Shown: positions 1-7,799 of the stretch, one piece after another
Numbering within the stretch: the first letter of the stretch is position 1
Layout: each line of letters opens with the position of its first letter
Origin: Scytonema millei VB511283
GTDB taxonomy: Bacteria; Cyanobacteriota; Cyanobacteriia; Cyanobacteriales; Chroococcidiopsidaceae
Direction of reading: 5' to 3'
Length of the DNA: 64,000 nt
Assembly (NCBI RefSeq): GCF_000817735.3
Contig: NZ_JTJC03000005.1
Coordinates: 62,001 to 126,000, forward strand
The notes under the pieces: model-generated
What the model saw: only the letters and a program-made list of their open reading frames with translations
Told to the model about the DNA's origin: nothing
The model's database searches: none
Made by a program: the position numbers and the translations under genes

Positions 1-356
1 CGTTTGCCAAATAGAGTGTAGCGGTTATCGCGAATTTGCTCGTAAGTGCGATCGCCGATCCATTTTAAGCCAGGTAGAGAACGATAAGCATTGACAAATA
101 TTTCACCCATCGGTAATAGTCTGCCAATTTCTTCAGCGGCAGCTGTACCTTGCCAACGACGATTGGGAGTATTAGCATCAATTAAAATCATCCCCAATTC
201 GCAATCTTGAGATGTAATCCCCCACTGTTGCAAGGCAGTTTCATCTTGCATGGATACATAGCGAAATTTTTGTCCTTGGTCTAGTTTTTCTAATAATTGA
301 ACCAGAGTAGTACAAAGATTGCAATTGCCATCAAAGATAACGATATATTGGTTCAT
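1..356 (-). CDS. DCC-family thiol-disulfide oxidoreductase-like protein (DUF393), partial
   Basis: Reading leftward from an ATG at 356, the frame stays open to the window edge, so the C-terminus is missing. The N-terminus reads beta strand, then DGNCNLC, the D-x-x-C-x-x-C signature that names the DCC (DUF393) family. These are small proteins of thioredoxin-like character with a predicted redox CxxC; the physiological substrate is not established. The visible 118 residues, including a late R-x-L-P-G-L-K-W segment, fit the family's usual 120-150 residues, so little is lost. The family call is firm; the function is inferred. Confidence 0.85.
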   Translation of the reverse strand, partial: MNQYIVIFDGNCNLCTTLVQLLEKLDQGQKFRYVSMQDETALQQWGITSQDCELGMILIDANTPNRRWQGTAAAEEIGRLLPMGEIFVNAYRSLPGLKWIGDRTYEQIRDNRYTLFGK

Positions 357-380
357 TGGCGTGGTAATAGGTAATGGGAA

Positions 381-430
381 GTTGTAAGTCGTAAGTTGGA
401 ATTAGCTGATAACTGATAACTGATAACTGA
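381..430. repeat. Heptamer repeats (GTAAGTC and CTGATAA units)
   Basis: Two GTAAGTC-like units are followed by three CTGATAA units in the spacer between the DCC gene and the aspartic protease. The same heptamers recur through the window, so this belongs to the STRR-like short tandem repeat class known from cyanobacteria. Confidence 0.85.
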
Positions 431-431
431 A

Positions 432-884
432 TTAGATCCGAAAAACGGGCTGGTCGGGATGAGCGGGATTGGGAATTAAACGCTGATTTTTACAGTCTAC
501 TAGTAAATCTAATGTTTCTAATACAGTTTGACCAATTAAGACTTCATCCCCAGTTACTAACACCGCTTCAGTTGTTTCCCGTCCCATAATTTCAATAATT
601 ACAGGGCTAGTTATTCCTACCATTTCCTCTCTACCATCAGCATATTTCGCAAGCTGCTGAGCGCGAATTCTTAATCCTAATTGCTGCACGATCGCCATAG
701 GTACAACAGTGCGAACTGCACCAGTGTCTACTAGTGCTTCAATCTCATACACGCGCAATCTATCGGGATTCAGTAATCCTCGACTAATTAAATCTTCATC
801 AACAGCATTCGTAAGCTTGACTGGTACTCGGACTGCTCCCATATGCTCGCTAACTGCAACATCAATTCGATTGAAACTTATCAT
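432..884 (-). CDS. Clan AA (retropepsin-like) aspartic protease
   Basis: The 150-residue product carries one retropepsin-type active-site motif, A-L-V-D-T-G-A, near residue 53, followed by a hydrophobic strand. A later I-G-Q-T-V-L-E-T-L-D-L-L stretch resembles the second conserved element of bacterial single-lobe aspartic proteases. One motif implies action as a homodimer, as in retropepsins. Substrate unknown. Bacterial genes of this type are often next to toxin-antitoxin or uncharacterised loci, but no partner is visible here. Family call is good; proteolytic activity is inferred. Confidence 0.8.
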   Translation of the reverse strand: MISFNRIDVAVSEHMGAVRVPVKLTNAVDEDLISRGLLNPDRLRVYEIEALVDTGAVRTVVPMAIVQQLGLRIRAQQLAKYADGREEMVGITSPVIIEIMGRETTEAVLVTGDEVLIGQTVLETLDLLVDCKNQRLIPNPAHPDQPVFRI

Positions 885-1136
885 AATTTAATTGCCTCTC
901 TCATAAAGACTTTACTTTTTGATGATTTTATGGTAGCTCTGACAAAATATATTAGGCAGACAATTTAGACGAAAAACAAGGTATAAATTAAGTAATTTGC
1001 ATGAGTCTGTGCTGTTCGATTTTAGTGGCGGAAATAACTAAATAGATACTCTTAAAAGTTCGAGAGCTATATAGAAAACTCAGAAATAGAGTGTACGGGC
1101 TGGTCATAGTGTCCTCACAGCAAGCAGAAAAACGAC

Positions 1137-2768
1137 ATGAGCCAAGAAATCCTGGGAATTCACCATGTAACTGCGATCGCCTCAGACCCACAAAAAAATC
1201 TCAATTTCTACGCAGGGTTTTTGGGGCTGCGTCTAGTCAAAGTTACTGTCAATTTTGACGATCCTGAAACGTACCACTTCTATTACGGCGATGAATTAGG
1301 ACGACCTGGTACGATTATGACGTTTTTTGTCTGGTCTGATGCGCCCAAGGGTCGCCAAGGAACGGGACAAGCGACGATTGTATCCTTTGCCATTCCCCAA
1401 GCATCGTTAGGTTATTGGATCGAGCGTTGTATTAAATATGGCATCCGCTATGAAAGTCCTGAAGAACGGTTTGGCGAGTCTGTCTTGAGTTTTAAAGACC
1501 CAGATGGATTGATGTTAGAACTAGTAGCTACAGCCAATCCTCAAACTTCGTCGCCTTGGTCTACTAGCGGCATTCCAGCAGAACACGCGATCCGGGGAAT
1601 TCATACAGTCATGCTATGTGAGGATGGCTACGAACTGACGGCAAAGTTGCTGACAGAAACGCTGGGGTGGAATTTTCAGCAACAAGAAGGGAACATATTT
1701 CGCTACCAAATTGGGGCAGGAGGATCGGGAAAAATTGTCGATGTCAGGTGTGCGCCAGATTTTTGGAAAGGTGCGGTAGCAGTGGGGACAGTCCATCATG
1801 TAGCGTGGCGGACTCGTAACGATGAGGCACAAACAGCTTGGAGAAGCGCGATCGCTAATTTAGGATTTAACGTTACTCCAGTCTTAGATCGTCAGTATTT
1901 CCACTCAGTTTACTTTCAAGAACCAGGGGGAATTATTTTTGAATTAGCTACCGATGCCCCAGGTTTTACCGTTGATGAACCACCAGCAGAATTGGGAACT
2001 CACCTGATGCTACCCCCTTGGCTGGAAAAGAAACGGCAGCGCATTGAAGCAATTTTGCCATCACTATATCTACCGCAAACTGGTACTTCTCCGATTAGTA
2101 GCAGCGATGCCAAAGGCGGTTTGCGAAGCAACCATCGCCCTCAAACCCAACTCGGATTTACTCACCGTTTTATTCCTGCTGCCGAGCCAAATATACCTTA
2201 CACTCTGCTACTGCTACACGGAACAGGAGGCGATGAAACCGATTTACTTTGGCTGGGGGAAGAATTAATCCCAGATGCAGGAATACTCAGCCCACGCGGT
2301 CAAGTTTTAGAAAATGGAATGCCGCGGTTTTTCCGGCGCTTGGCTGAAGGAGTATTCGATCCAGAAGACTTAAAATTCCGCACCCACGAACTTGCTAACT
2401 TTGTTGCCACTGCTGCTGACAGCTACGGATTTGAACCAGATCGAGTTGTTGCTGTAGGCTATTCCAATGGAGCAAATATCGCTGTCAGTATGTTGTTACT
2501 CCGTCCATACACCTTGAGTGCAGCAGTATTATTCCGTCCGATGGTTCCCCTCGAACCGTCACAACTACCTAGTCTTGCTGGTATCTCCATTTTTATTGCA
2601 GCCGGACGCAACGATTCTATTGTCAGTCCAGAAGAAACAGAACGATTAGTCAAAATATTGCAAACTGCTGGTGCTGATGTAACTCTCACTTGGCATCCTG
2701 GCGGACACGCCTTGAGTGGAGAAGACGTGCAAGCAGCTAAGCAATGGCTGTTGACAGTTATCAGTTGA
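1137..2768 (+). CDS. Fused ring-cleaving dioxygenase (MhqO-like) and alpha/beta hydrolase (MhqD-like)
   Basis: Residues 1 to about 310 are two VOC/glyoxalase modules of the ring-cleaving dioxygenase family (MhqO/MhqA type), with metal-ligand candidates in G-I-H-H-V-T near residue 9, V-H-H-V-A-W near 217 and an I-I-F-E-L motif near 267. After a polar linker (about 315-340), residues 345-543 form a phospholipase/carboxylesterase-type alpha/beta hydrolase with L-L-L-H-G-T-G-G-D-E, the nucleophile elbow G-Y-S-N-G, G-R-N-D and a final G-G-H. In Bacillus subtilis these activities are separate proteins, MhqO and MhqD, of the quinone/hydroquinone-responsive regulon; here they are one chain. A role in quinone or electrophile detoxification is inferred. 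The last codons and stop lie inside the heptamer repeat that follows. Confidence 0.85.
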   Translation: MSQEILGIHHVTAIASDPQKNLNFYAGFLGLRLVKVTVNFDDPETYHFYYGDELGRPGTIMTFFVWSDAPKGRQGTGQATIVSFAIPQASLGYWIERCIKYGIRYESPEERFGESVLSFKDPDGLMLELVATANPQTSSPWSTSGIPAEHAIRGIHTVMLCEDGYELTAKLLTETLGWNFQQQEGNIFRYQIGAGGSGKIVDVRCAPDFWKGAVAVGTVHHVAWRTRNDEAQTAWRSAIANLGFNVTPVLDRQYFHSVYFQEPGGIIFELATDAPGFTVDEPPAELGTHLMLPPWLEKKRQRIEAILPSLYLPQTGTSPISSSDAKGGLRSNHRPQTQLGFTHRFIPAAEPNIPYTLLLLHGTGGDETDLLWLGEELIPDAGILSPRGQVLENGMPRFFRRLAEGVFDPEDLKFRTHELANFVATAADSYGFEPDRVVAVGYSNGANIAVSMLLLRPYTLSAAVLFRPMVPLEPSQLPSLAGISIFIAAGRNDSIVSPEETERLVKILQTAGADVTLTWHPGGHALSGEDVQAAKQWLLTVIS

Positions 2769-2870
2769 CAGTTGACAGTTATCAGTTGACAGTTGACAGT
2801 TATCAGTTGACAGTTGACAGTTATCAGTTGACAGTTGACAGTTATCAGTTGACAGTTATCAGTTAACCGT
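2749..2870. repeat. Heptamer array GTTGACA/GTTATCA
   Basis: About sixteen 7-bp units in the order GTTATCA, GTTGACA, GTTGACA repeat as a 21-bp higher-order unit. The array starts inside the last codons of the dioxygenase-hydrolase gene and supplies its TGA stop. It has no unique spacers, so it is not CRISPR. Confidence 0.95.
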
Positions 2871-2972
2871 CAACTGTCAGCCGTCTTCACGTAGCTTGCT
2901 TCCCCGAAGGGGTACTGTAGCGAAGCGTTTACCATCAACAAACAACCATCAACAACAACCATCAACCAAATC

Positions 2973-4640
2973 ATGACAACCAAGCCTGTCATTTTAACAG
3001 TTGACGACGATCCAGAAGTTTTGCAAGCGGTGGCGCGGGACTTGCGACGGGAATATGGCGATCGCTTCCGCGTTTTACGGGCAGAGTCTGGGGCAGTTGC
3101 TTTAGAGGCACTGCAACAGCTTAAACTGCGAAACGAGCCTGTAGCATTGTTTTTAGTAGACCAAAGAATGCCGCAAATGTCTGGGGTAGAGTTTCTGGAA
3201 CAGGCTTTACAGATGTTTCCAGAGACGAAAAAGGCATTACTCACGGCGTATGCAGATACGGACGCAGCGATTCGCGCTATCAATACGACGCGGATCGATT
3301 ATTACTTAATGAAGCCTTGGGACCCACCAGAGGAAAGGTTGTATCCAGTATTAGACGATCTCCTCGATGATTGGTTATCGCAATTCCGTCCGCCTTTTGA
3401 TGGAATTCGGGTTATTGGCAATCGCTGGTCGCCTCATTCGCACGAAATTAAAGATTTTCTTGCCCGCAACCAATTGCCCTATCAGTGGTTAGATATTGAG
3501 TTATCAGAGGAAGCGCGAGATTTAGTTAAATATGCCGACTGCGATAAATTAAGTTTGCCGTTAGTGCTATTTTCGGATGGTTCCAGTTTGCTCAAACCCT
3601 CACCTTTGGAGGTTGCTGCCAAAATTGGGCTACAGACTCAAGCTGGAAAACCATTTTACGATCTGGCGATTGTAGGCGGAGGACCAGGAGGGTTAGCGGC
3701 TGCGGTTTATGGTGCTTCAGAGGGGTTGCACACGGTACTAATCGAACGAGAAGCCCCAGGTGGACAAGCAGGAACGAGTTCGCGGATTGAGAATTACTTG
3801 GGATTTCCCGTAGGTTTGAGTGGCGGTGATTTAGCTAGACGGGCAGTAACGCAGGCTAGACGCTTTGGTGTAGAGATTCTTAATCCCCAAGAAGTACAGG
3901 GAATTCGGATAGAAGATCCCTATCGGATTATAACTCTCGCCGATGGCAGCGAAATCAGCTGTCATGCTTTGATTTTGGCGTTGGGCGTTTCATGGCGACG
4001 GTTGAACGTCCCAGGAATGGATCGGCTGACTGGGGCGGGCGTGTACTATGGTGCGGCGCAAACCGAAGCCCTAGCTTGTCAAGGGGAAGAAGTCTATATC
4101 ATTGGGGGTGCAAACTCCGCCGGACAAGGGGCAATGTATTTTTCGCGCTACGCCCAGCATGTGACGATGTTAGTACGGGGCGAGTCTCTTGCAAGTAGTA
4201 TGTCGCAATACCTAATCGATCAAATTGCCGAGACACCAAATATTACAGTTAAGGTGCATTCCCAGGTGGTGGAGGTAAAAGGGGAGACAAATTTAGAGGC
4301 GATCGCGATTCAAAATACTCAAACAGGTGAAACTGAAGTCGTTCCTGCTAATTCTCTATTTATCTTCATCGGGGCTGTTCCCAGAACAGAATGGCTAGAT
4401 GGAATTGTCACACGCGACGATCGCGGTTTTGTGCTGACTGGCACAGATCTCAGCCAGAACGGACACCGCCCGAAAGGATGGACGTTAGATCGAGAACCCT
4501 TTTTACTAGAAACTAACGTACCTGGGATTTTTGCCGTGGGTGATGTGCGCCACGGTTCGATTAAGCGGGTAGCTTCTAGCGTCGGTGAAGGATCGATTTG
4601 TGTCCAATTCATCCATCGTTATTTGAGTAATGTGCTGTAA
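2973..4640 (+). CDS. Receiver / glutaredoxin-like / thioredoxin-reductase-like flavoprotein fusion
   Basis: Three parts are visible. Residues 5-135 form a CheY-type receiver with the acidic pocket DDD at 11-13, phospho-acceptor Asp63 (L-V-D-Q-R-M-P) and Lys114 (L-M-K-P-W). Residues 145-220 look like a glutaredoxin/thioredoxin fold, but the CxxC position reads S-P-H-S (153-156); a cis-Pro-like S-L-P-L-V-L-F follows. Residues 228-555 match low-molecular-weight thioredoxin reductase, with FAD motif GGGPGG at 235-240, G-G-x-N-S-A-x-Q-G-A for the NADPH domain and a final G-D-V-R-H-G. Where classical enzymes carry CATC, this protein has alanine and glutamine residues, so neither disulfide site is present. 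It may be a redox or pyridine-nucleotide sensor controlled by phosphorylation. The two histidine kinases downstream are candidate partners. Confidence 0.85.
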   Translation: MTTKPVILTVDDDPEVLQAVARDLRREYGDRFRVLRAESGAVALEALQQLKLRNEPVALFLVDQRMPQMSGVEFLEQALQMFPETKKALLTAYADTDAAIRAINTTRIDYYLMKPWDPPEERLYPVLDDLLDDWLSQFRPPFDGIRVIGNRWSPHSHEIKDFLARNQLPYQWLDIELSEEARDLVKYADCDKLSLPLVLFSDGSSLLKPSPLEVAAKIGLQTQAGKPFYDLAIVGGGPGGLAAAVYGASEGLHTVLIEREAPGGQAGTSSRIENYLGFPVGLSGGDLARRAVTQARRFGVEILNPQEVQGIRIEDPYRIITLADGSEISCHALILALGVSWRRLNVPGMDRLTGAGVYYGAAQTEALACQGEEVYIIGGANSAGQGAMYFSRYAQHVTMLVRGESLASSMSQYLIDQIAETPNITVKVHSQVVEVKGETNLEAIAIQNTQTGETEVVPANSLFIFIGAVPRTEWLDGIVTRDDRGFVLTGTDLSQNGHRPKGWTLDREPFLLETNVPGIFAVGDVRHGSIKRVASSVGEGSICVQFIHRYLSNVL

Positions 4641-4668
4641 ATGGTAATGGGTAATAGGGAAGTTGTAG

Positions 4669-4724
4669 GGGCGGGTTTACCAAACAACTCTGACTCCGAC
4701 AAAGATTATCTTGTAAACCCGCCC
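4669..4724. repeat. Inverted repeat GGGCGGGTTTAC/GTAAACCCGCCC
   Basis: Perfect 12-bp arms (4669-4680 and 4713-4724) enclose 32 bp. It lies between the flavoprotein fusion and the antitoxin gene. It could be a transcription terminator without a T-run or a small palindromic repeat element. Confidence 0.75.
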
Positions 4725-4809
4725 GTACGAAAGTCAAAATGATATGCGCTCAATTACCGATTTCCAATTTTTGAGCCAGGATAGAAGTAGAAATAGAGAG
4801 GTTATAGCT

Positions 4810-5040
4810 ATGCGAAAAGTTAATCTTGTTGAAGCATCTCAACACTTATCAGAATTAATTGAAGCTGCAATGCGTGGAGAAGAAGTCATTATTACACAAG
4901 ACGGACAGCCAGTAGTTCAGCTTGTACCAATACCGACAGAAAAAAAACGCTATCCTGCCAAAGCTGGAACTGCTGTAGGTTTAGTTACAATCGCAGAGGA
5001 TTTTGACGATCCTCTGGAAGACTTTAAGGATTATATGTAA
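4810..5040 (+). CDS. Type II antitoxin, Phd/YefM family
   Basis: The 76-residue product opens M-R-K-V-N-L-V-E-A, then H-L-S-E-L-I-E-A and G-E-E-V-I-I-T-x-x-G-x-P-V-V-x-L-V-P, the classic Phd/YefM DNA-binding fold. The C-terminal 30 residues are acidic (D-F-D-D-P-L-E-D-F) and would bind and neutralise the toxin. The ATG at 4810 is chosen over an upstream frame extension because AGAGAGG precedes it and homologues begin here. The stop overlaps the toxin start (TAATG), implying translational coupling. By analogy it represses its own promoter. Confidence 0.93.
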   Translation: MRKVNLVEASQHLSELIEAAMRGEEVIITQDGQPVVQLVPIPTEKKRYPAKAGTAVGLVTIAEDFDDPLEDFKDYM

Positions 5041-5426
5041 TGAGGCTATTGCTGGATACTCATACATTTATTTGGTTTGTTACTAATAGCCCTAAACTTA
5101 GTATTTCAGTTAAAGAGTTTATTGAGGATGAGAATAACGAAAAGTTACTTAGTATAGCTAGTATCTGGGAGATGGCAATTAAACAAAGTACGGGCAAGCT
5201 AAGTTTTAGTCAACCATTTCAAGTATTTATCCAGCAGCAGCTTAGTCTCAATAGCATCAATGTACTGAATATCAATTTAAACCATCTGGCTGTAGTTGCA
5301 TCCTTACCGCTTCACCATCGCGATCCGTTCGATCGCCTGTTAATTTCACAAGCTATGGTAGAACAATTACCAATATTGAGTATCGATTCTGCTTTTGATT
5401 CTTATCCAATTCAGAGGCTTTGGTAA
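5040..5426 (+). CDS. Type II toxin, VapC-like PIN-domain ribonuclease
   Basis: The 128-residue product begins M-R-L-L-L-D-T-H-T-F-I-W, the PIN-domain opening with catalytic Asp6, followed by I-W-E-M-A-I-K (Glu near 44), H-H-R-D-P-F-D-R-L-L and a final S-I-D-S-A-F-D-S-Y. These acidic residues form the Mg2+ site of PIN nucleases. VapC-type toxins cleave tRNA or other RNA and are held inactive by the cognate antitoxin, here the Phd/YefM protein just upstream. Its own TAA overlaps the ATG of the histidine kinase downstream, which is unusual for a toxin-antitoxin cassette. Confidence 0.93.
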   Translation: MRLLLDTHTFIWFVTNSPKLSISVKEFIEDENNEKLLSIASIWEMAIKQSTGKLSFSQPFQVFIQQQLSLNSINVLNINLNHLAVVASLPLHHRDPFDRLLISQAMVEQLPILSIDSAFDSYPIQRLW

Positions 5427-6829
5427 TGAGCGAACAATGCACGCACGCTAAGTTAACCCTACAACAAGTACCAATTTTTGCTCATTTAGATGACAAGCAA
5501 TTACAGTGTTTAACTCAACTCGGGACGGAAATTCAACTCGATGCGGGTACGCAAATTGCCAAACAAGGAGATCCGCCAGATGGGTTTTATGTCATCTTAG
5601 AAGGAGTTACAGAATGGACGCGAACTGTAGACGGACAAGCAGCACATGCCGTCAATTTAGGTTCGGGAGAAGTATTTGCAGAATTGATTTTACTGCTAGA
5701 TGAACCATATCCTACCAGCGGACGCGCCTTAACTCCGGTTACACTCTATAAACTCAATCCAGAAGCTTTTTGGCAAATGCTAGAAATCTGCCCTCAAGTA
5801 TGGCGCAGTATTCTCAAAATTGCCACGCAGCGATCGCAACTTCACGAATCTGTCACCCAACAGCAAGCAAAATTAATTTCTCTTGGTACTTTATCGGCTG
5901 GATTGGCACATGAATTAAATAATCCGGCGGCGGCGGTGAAAAGAAATGTCCAGAATTTAGATGAAATTTTACAACAGTTACCAGCGTTAGCATTACAACT
6001 ACATCAGCAACCTTTAAATAAAGAACAAATCGATTTTTTGTGCGAATTATATAAACAGGCGATCGCCACTGCAAAAACTTGTTCTCGTCGCGATCCAATT
6101 GCCCAAAGTGAAGCAGAAGATGAGGTTACTGATTGGTTGGACGATCGCCATGTTAAAGAAAGTTGGAAACTTGCCCCTACACTAGTTAACGCTGGAATTA
6201 CAACAGAAAAGTTAGATGAAATTACAGCTCATATTACACCTGAATGTTTGAGTAGCGTATTACGATGGTTGGAAGCAACAGTCACGGGAAGCGGATTGTT
6301 ATACGAATTACAACAAAGTTCGGGGCGAATTGGTGAATTAGTTAAAGCGATGAAAGAATATTCCTATATGGATCGCGCCCCCATTCAAGAAGTGGACGTT
6401 CATGAAGGGATTAATAGTACGTTAACGATTCTCAAATATAAATTAAAACAAGGCGTTAGCGTGCATAAAGAGTATGGGAATTTACCTAAAATTAGTGCAT
6501 ATGGAAGTCAATTAAATCAGGTATGGACGAATTTACTTGATAATGCGATCGATGCTACAGGTGGTAAAGGGCAGATTTGGATTAGGACTAGTCAAGAAGG
6601 CGATCGCGTTTTGGTAGAAATTATTGATAATGGGATCGGAATTAAACCAGAAATTCAATCGCGGATTTTCGAGCAGTTTTTTACTACTAAAGAAGTGGGA
6701 AAAGGAACAGGTTTAGGCTTAGATATTGTGCGGCGAATTATTGTCGGACAGCATAAAGGTGATATTAGATTTGAAACGAAACCAGGAGAGACAAAGTTTC
6801 AGGTTAGGTTGCCCATAAATTTGAATTAA
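5426..6829 (+). CDS. Sensor histidine kinase with N-terminal cyclic-nucleotide-binding-like domain (copy 1)
   Basis: The 467-residue soluble protein has a cNMP-binding-type beta roll at about 15-130 (P-D-G-F-Y-V-I-L-E-G, G-E-V-F-A-E-L), a short coiled coil, then H-box G-L-A-H-E-L-N-N-P with His162. Its HATPase domain has the N-box N-L-L-D-N-A-I-D-A, D-N-G-I-G-I and G-K-G-T-G-L-G-L. There are no membrane segments, so it senses a cytosolic signal. The start is the ATG at 5426 because it overlaps the toxin stop as TAATG; a TTG six bases earlier is less likely. It is closely similar to the kinase at 7800, indicating duplication. The receiver domain of the upstream flavoprotein is a plausible phosphotransfer partner; this is inferred from proximity. 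Confidence 0.92.
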   Translation: MSEQCTHAKLTLQQVPIFAHLDDKQLQCLTQLGTEIQLDAGTQIAKQGDPPDGFYVILEGVTEWTRTVDGQAAHAVNLGSGEVFAELILLLDEPYPTSGRALTPVTLYKLNPEAFWQMLEICPQVWRSILKIATQRSQLHESVTQQQAKLISLGTLSAGLAHELNNPAAAVKRNVQNLDEILQQLPALALQLHQQPLNKEQIDFLCELYKQAIATAKTCSRRDPIAQSEAEDEVTDWLDDRHVKESWKLAPTLVNAGITTEKLDEITAHITPECLSSVLRWLEATVTGSGLLYELQQSSGRIGELVKAMKEYSYMDRAPIQEVDVHEGINSTLTILKYKLKQGVSVHKEYGNLPKISAYGSQLNQVWTNLLDNAIDATGGKGQIWIRTSQEGDRVLVEIIDNGIGIKPEIQSRIFEQFFTTKEVGKGTGLGLDIVRRIIVGQHKGDIRFETKPGETKFQVRLPINLN

Positions 6830-6906
6830 AATATTCAGCTAAAAAAGCAGAAATAGAAGGTATTTTACTATCTAAGTAAAGTTCAGAGGGAAACAAGGAG
6901 AGAAAA

Positions 6907-7707
6907 ATGCCTTCAGTTAAGCTAAACAATATTAATATGTACTATGAAGTACATGGAAGTGGAGAGTCTTTAGTTTTAATTCAAGGCTTAGCTCTAGATA
7001 GTAGTGCTTGGACAAATCAGATTTCTGTATTTTCTCAAAAGTACCAAGTGATTGTTTTTGATAATCGCGGTGTAGGGCAATCTGATTCTCCTAATATACC
7101 TTATTCCACTGAAATGATGGCTGACGATACAGTGGAATTGTTAAAATTTTTAAATATTAAAAATGCCCATATTTTAGGTTTTTCAATGGGCGGAGCGATC
7201 GCTCAACAAATTGCTTTAAAATATCCAGAAATTGTGAAAAGTCTGATTTTAGTAACGACAGCTGCTAAGTTTCCAGCTAGAGCTAGATATCTCACTAAAT
7301 TATGGTTAAAAATGCTGGAAGAACAGGTTTCTACAGAAACCCGACTGCAAGAGATTTGTTTATGGGTGTTTACAGATGAATTTTTAGCAGATGAGGCGCG
7401 AGTTACAGCAGCGGTAAAACTGGGGTTGAATCATCCACATCCTCAACCAAAGCACGGCTTTGCAGGACAAATCGTTGCTCTTTTAGAACACAATACGCGA
7501 AATAAACTCAATCAAATCTCCGTTCCTACTTTGGTACTTATTGGTAAAGATGAAATATTTATTCCTTTAAATTTTTCTGAGGAGTTAGCCGCAAATATTC
7601 CTAATGCAGAATTAGTCATATCGGAAAAAGGTGGACATAATTATTGGATGGAATTTCCAGAAATATTTAATCGAGCAGTCATGCAATTTTTAGCTAAAGT
7701 AGCTTAA
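6907..7707 (+). CDS. Alpha/beta-fold hydrolase
   Basis: The 266-residue product has the alpha/beta hydrolase layout: oxyanion-region I-Q-G-L, F-D-N-R-G-V-G-Q-S-D, nucleophile elbow G-F-S-M-G-G with Ser93, a late acid in I-G-K-D-E-I-F and His in G-G-H-N-Y-W. It resembles enol-lactonase, ester hydrolase and BioH-like members, which sequence alone does not separate. AAGGAG lies just before the ATG. The gene sits between two paralogous histidine kinases, same strand, so it may be co-regulated with them. Substrate unknown. Confidence 0.88.
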   Translation: MPSVKLNNINMYYEVHGSGESLVLIQGLALDSSAWTNQISVFSQKYQVIVFDNRGVGQSDSPNIPYSTEMMADDTVELLKFLNIKNAHILGFSMGGAIAQQIALKYPEIVKSLILVTTAAKFPARARYLTKLWLKMLEEQVSTETRLQEICLWVFTDEFLADEARVTAAVKLGLNHPHPQPKHGFAGQIVALLEHNTRNKLNQISVPTLVLIGKDEIFIPLNFSEELAANIPNAELVISEKGGHNYWMEFPEIFNRAVMQFLAKVA

Positions 7708-7799
7708 AAGCGATCGCGATGACAAATATATTAAAAATTTAAGAATTGTTTGTTTCCAAAATTTAATTTTGACCTTTAACTTTTGACTTTTGACTTACT

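Noticed and set aside
2749-2870. Regular repeats that look CRISPR-like
   Set aside because: Units are 7 bp with no unique spacers, and no cas genes are near.
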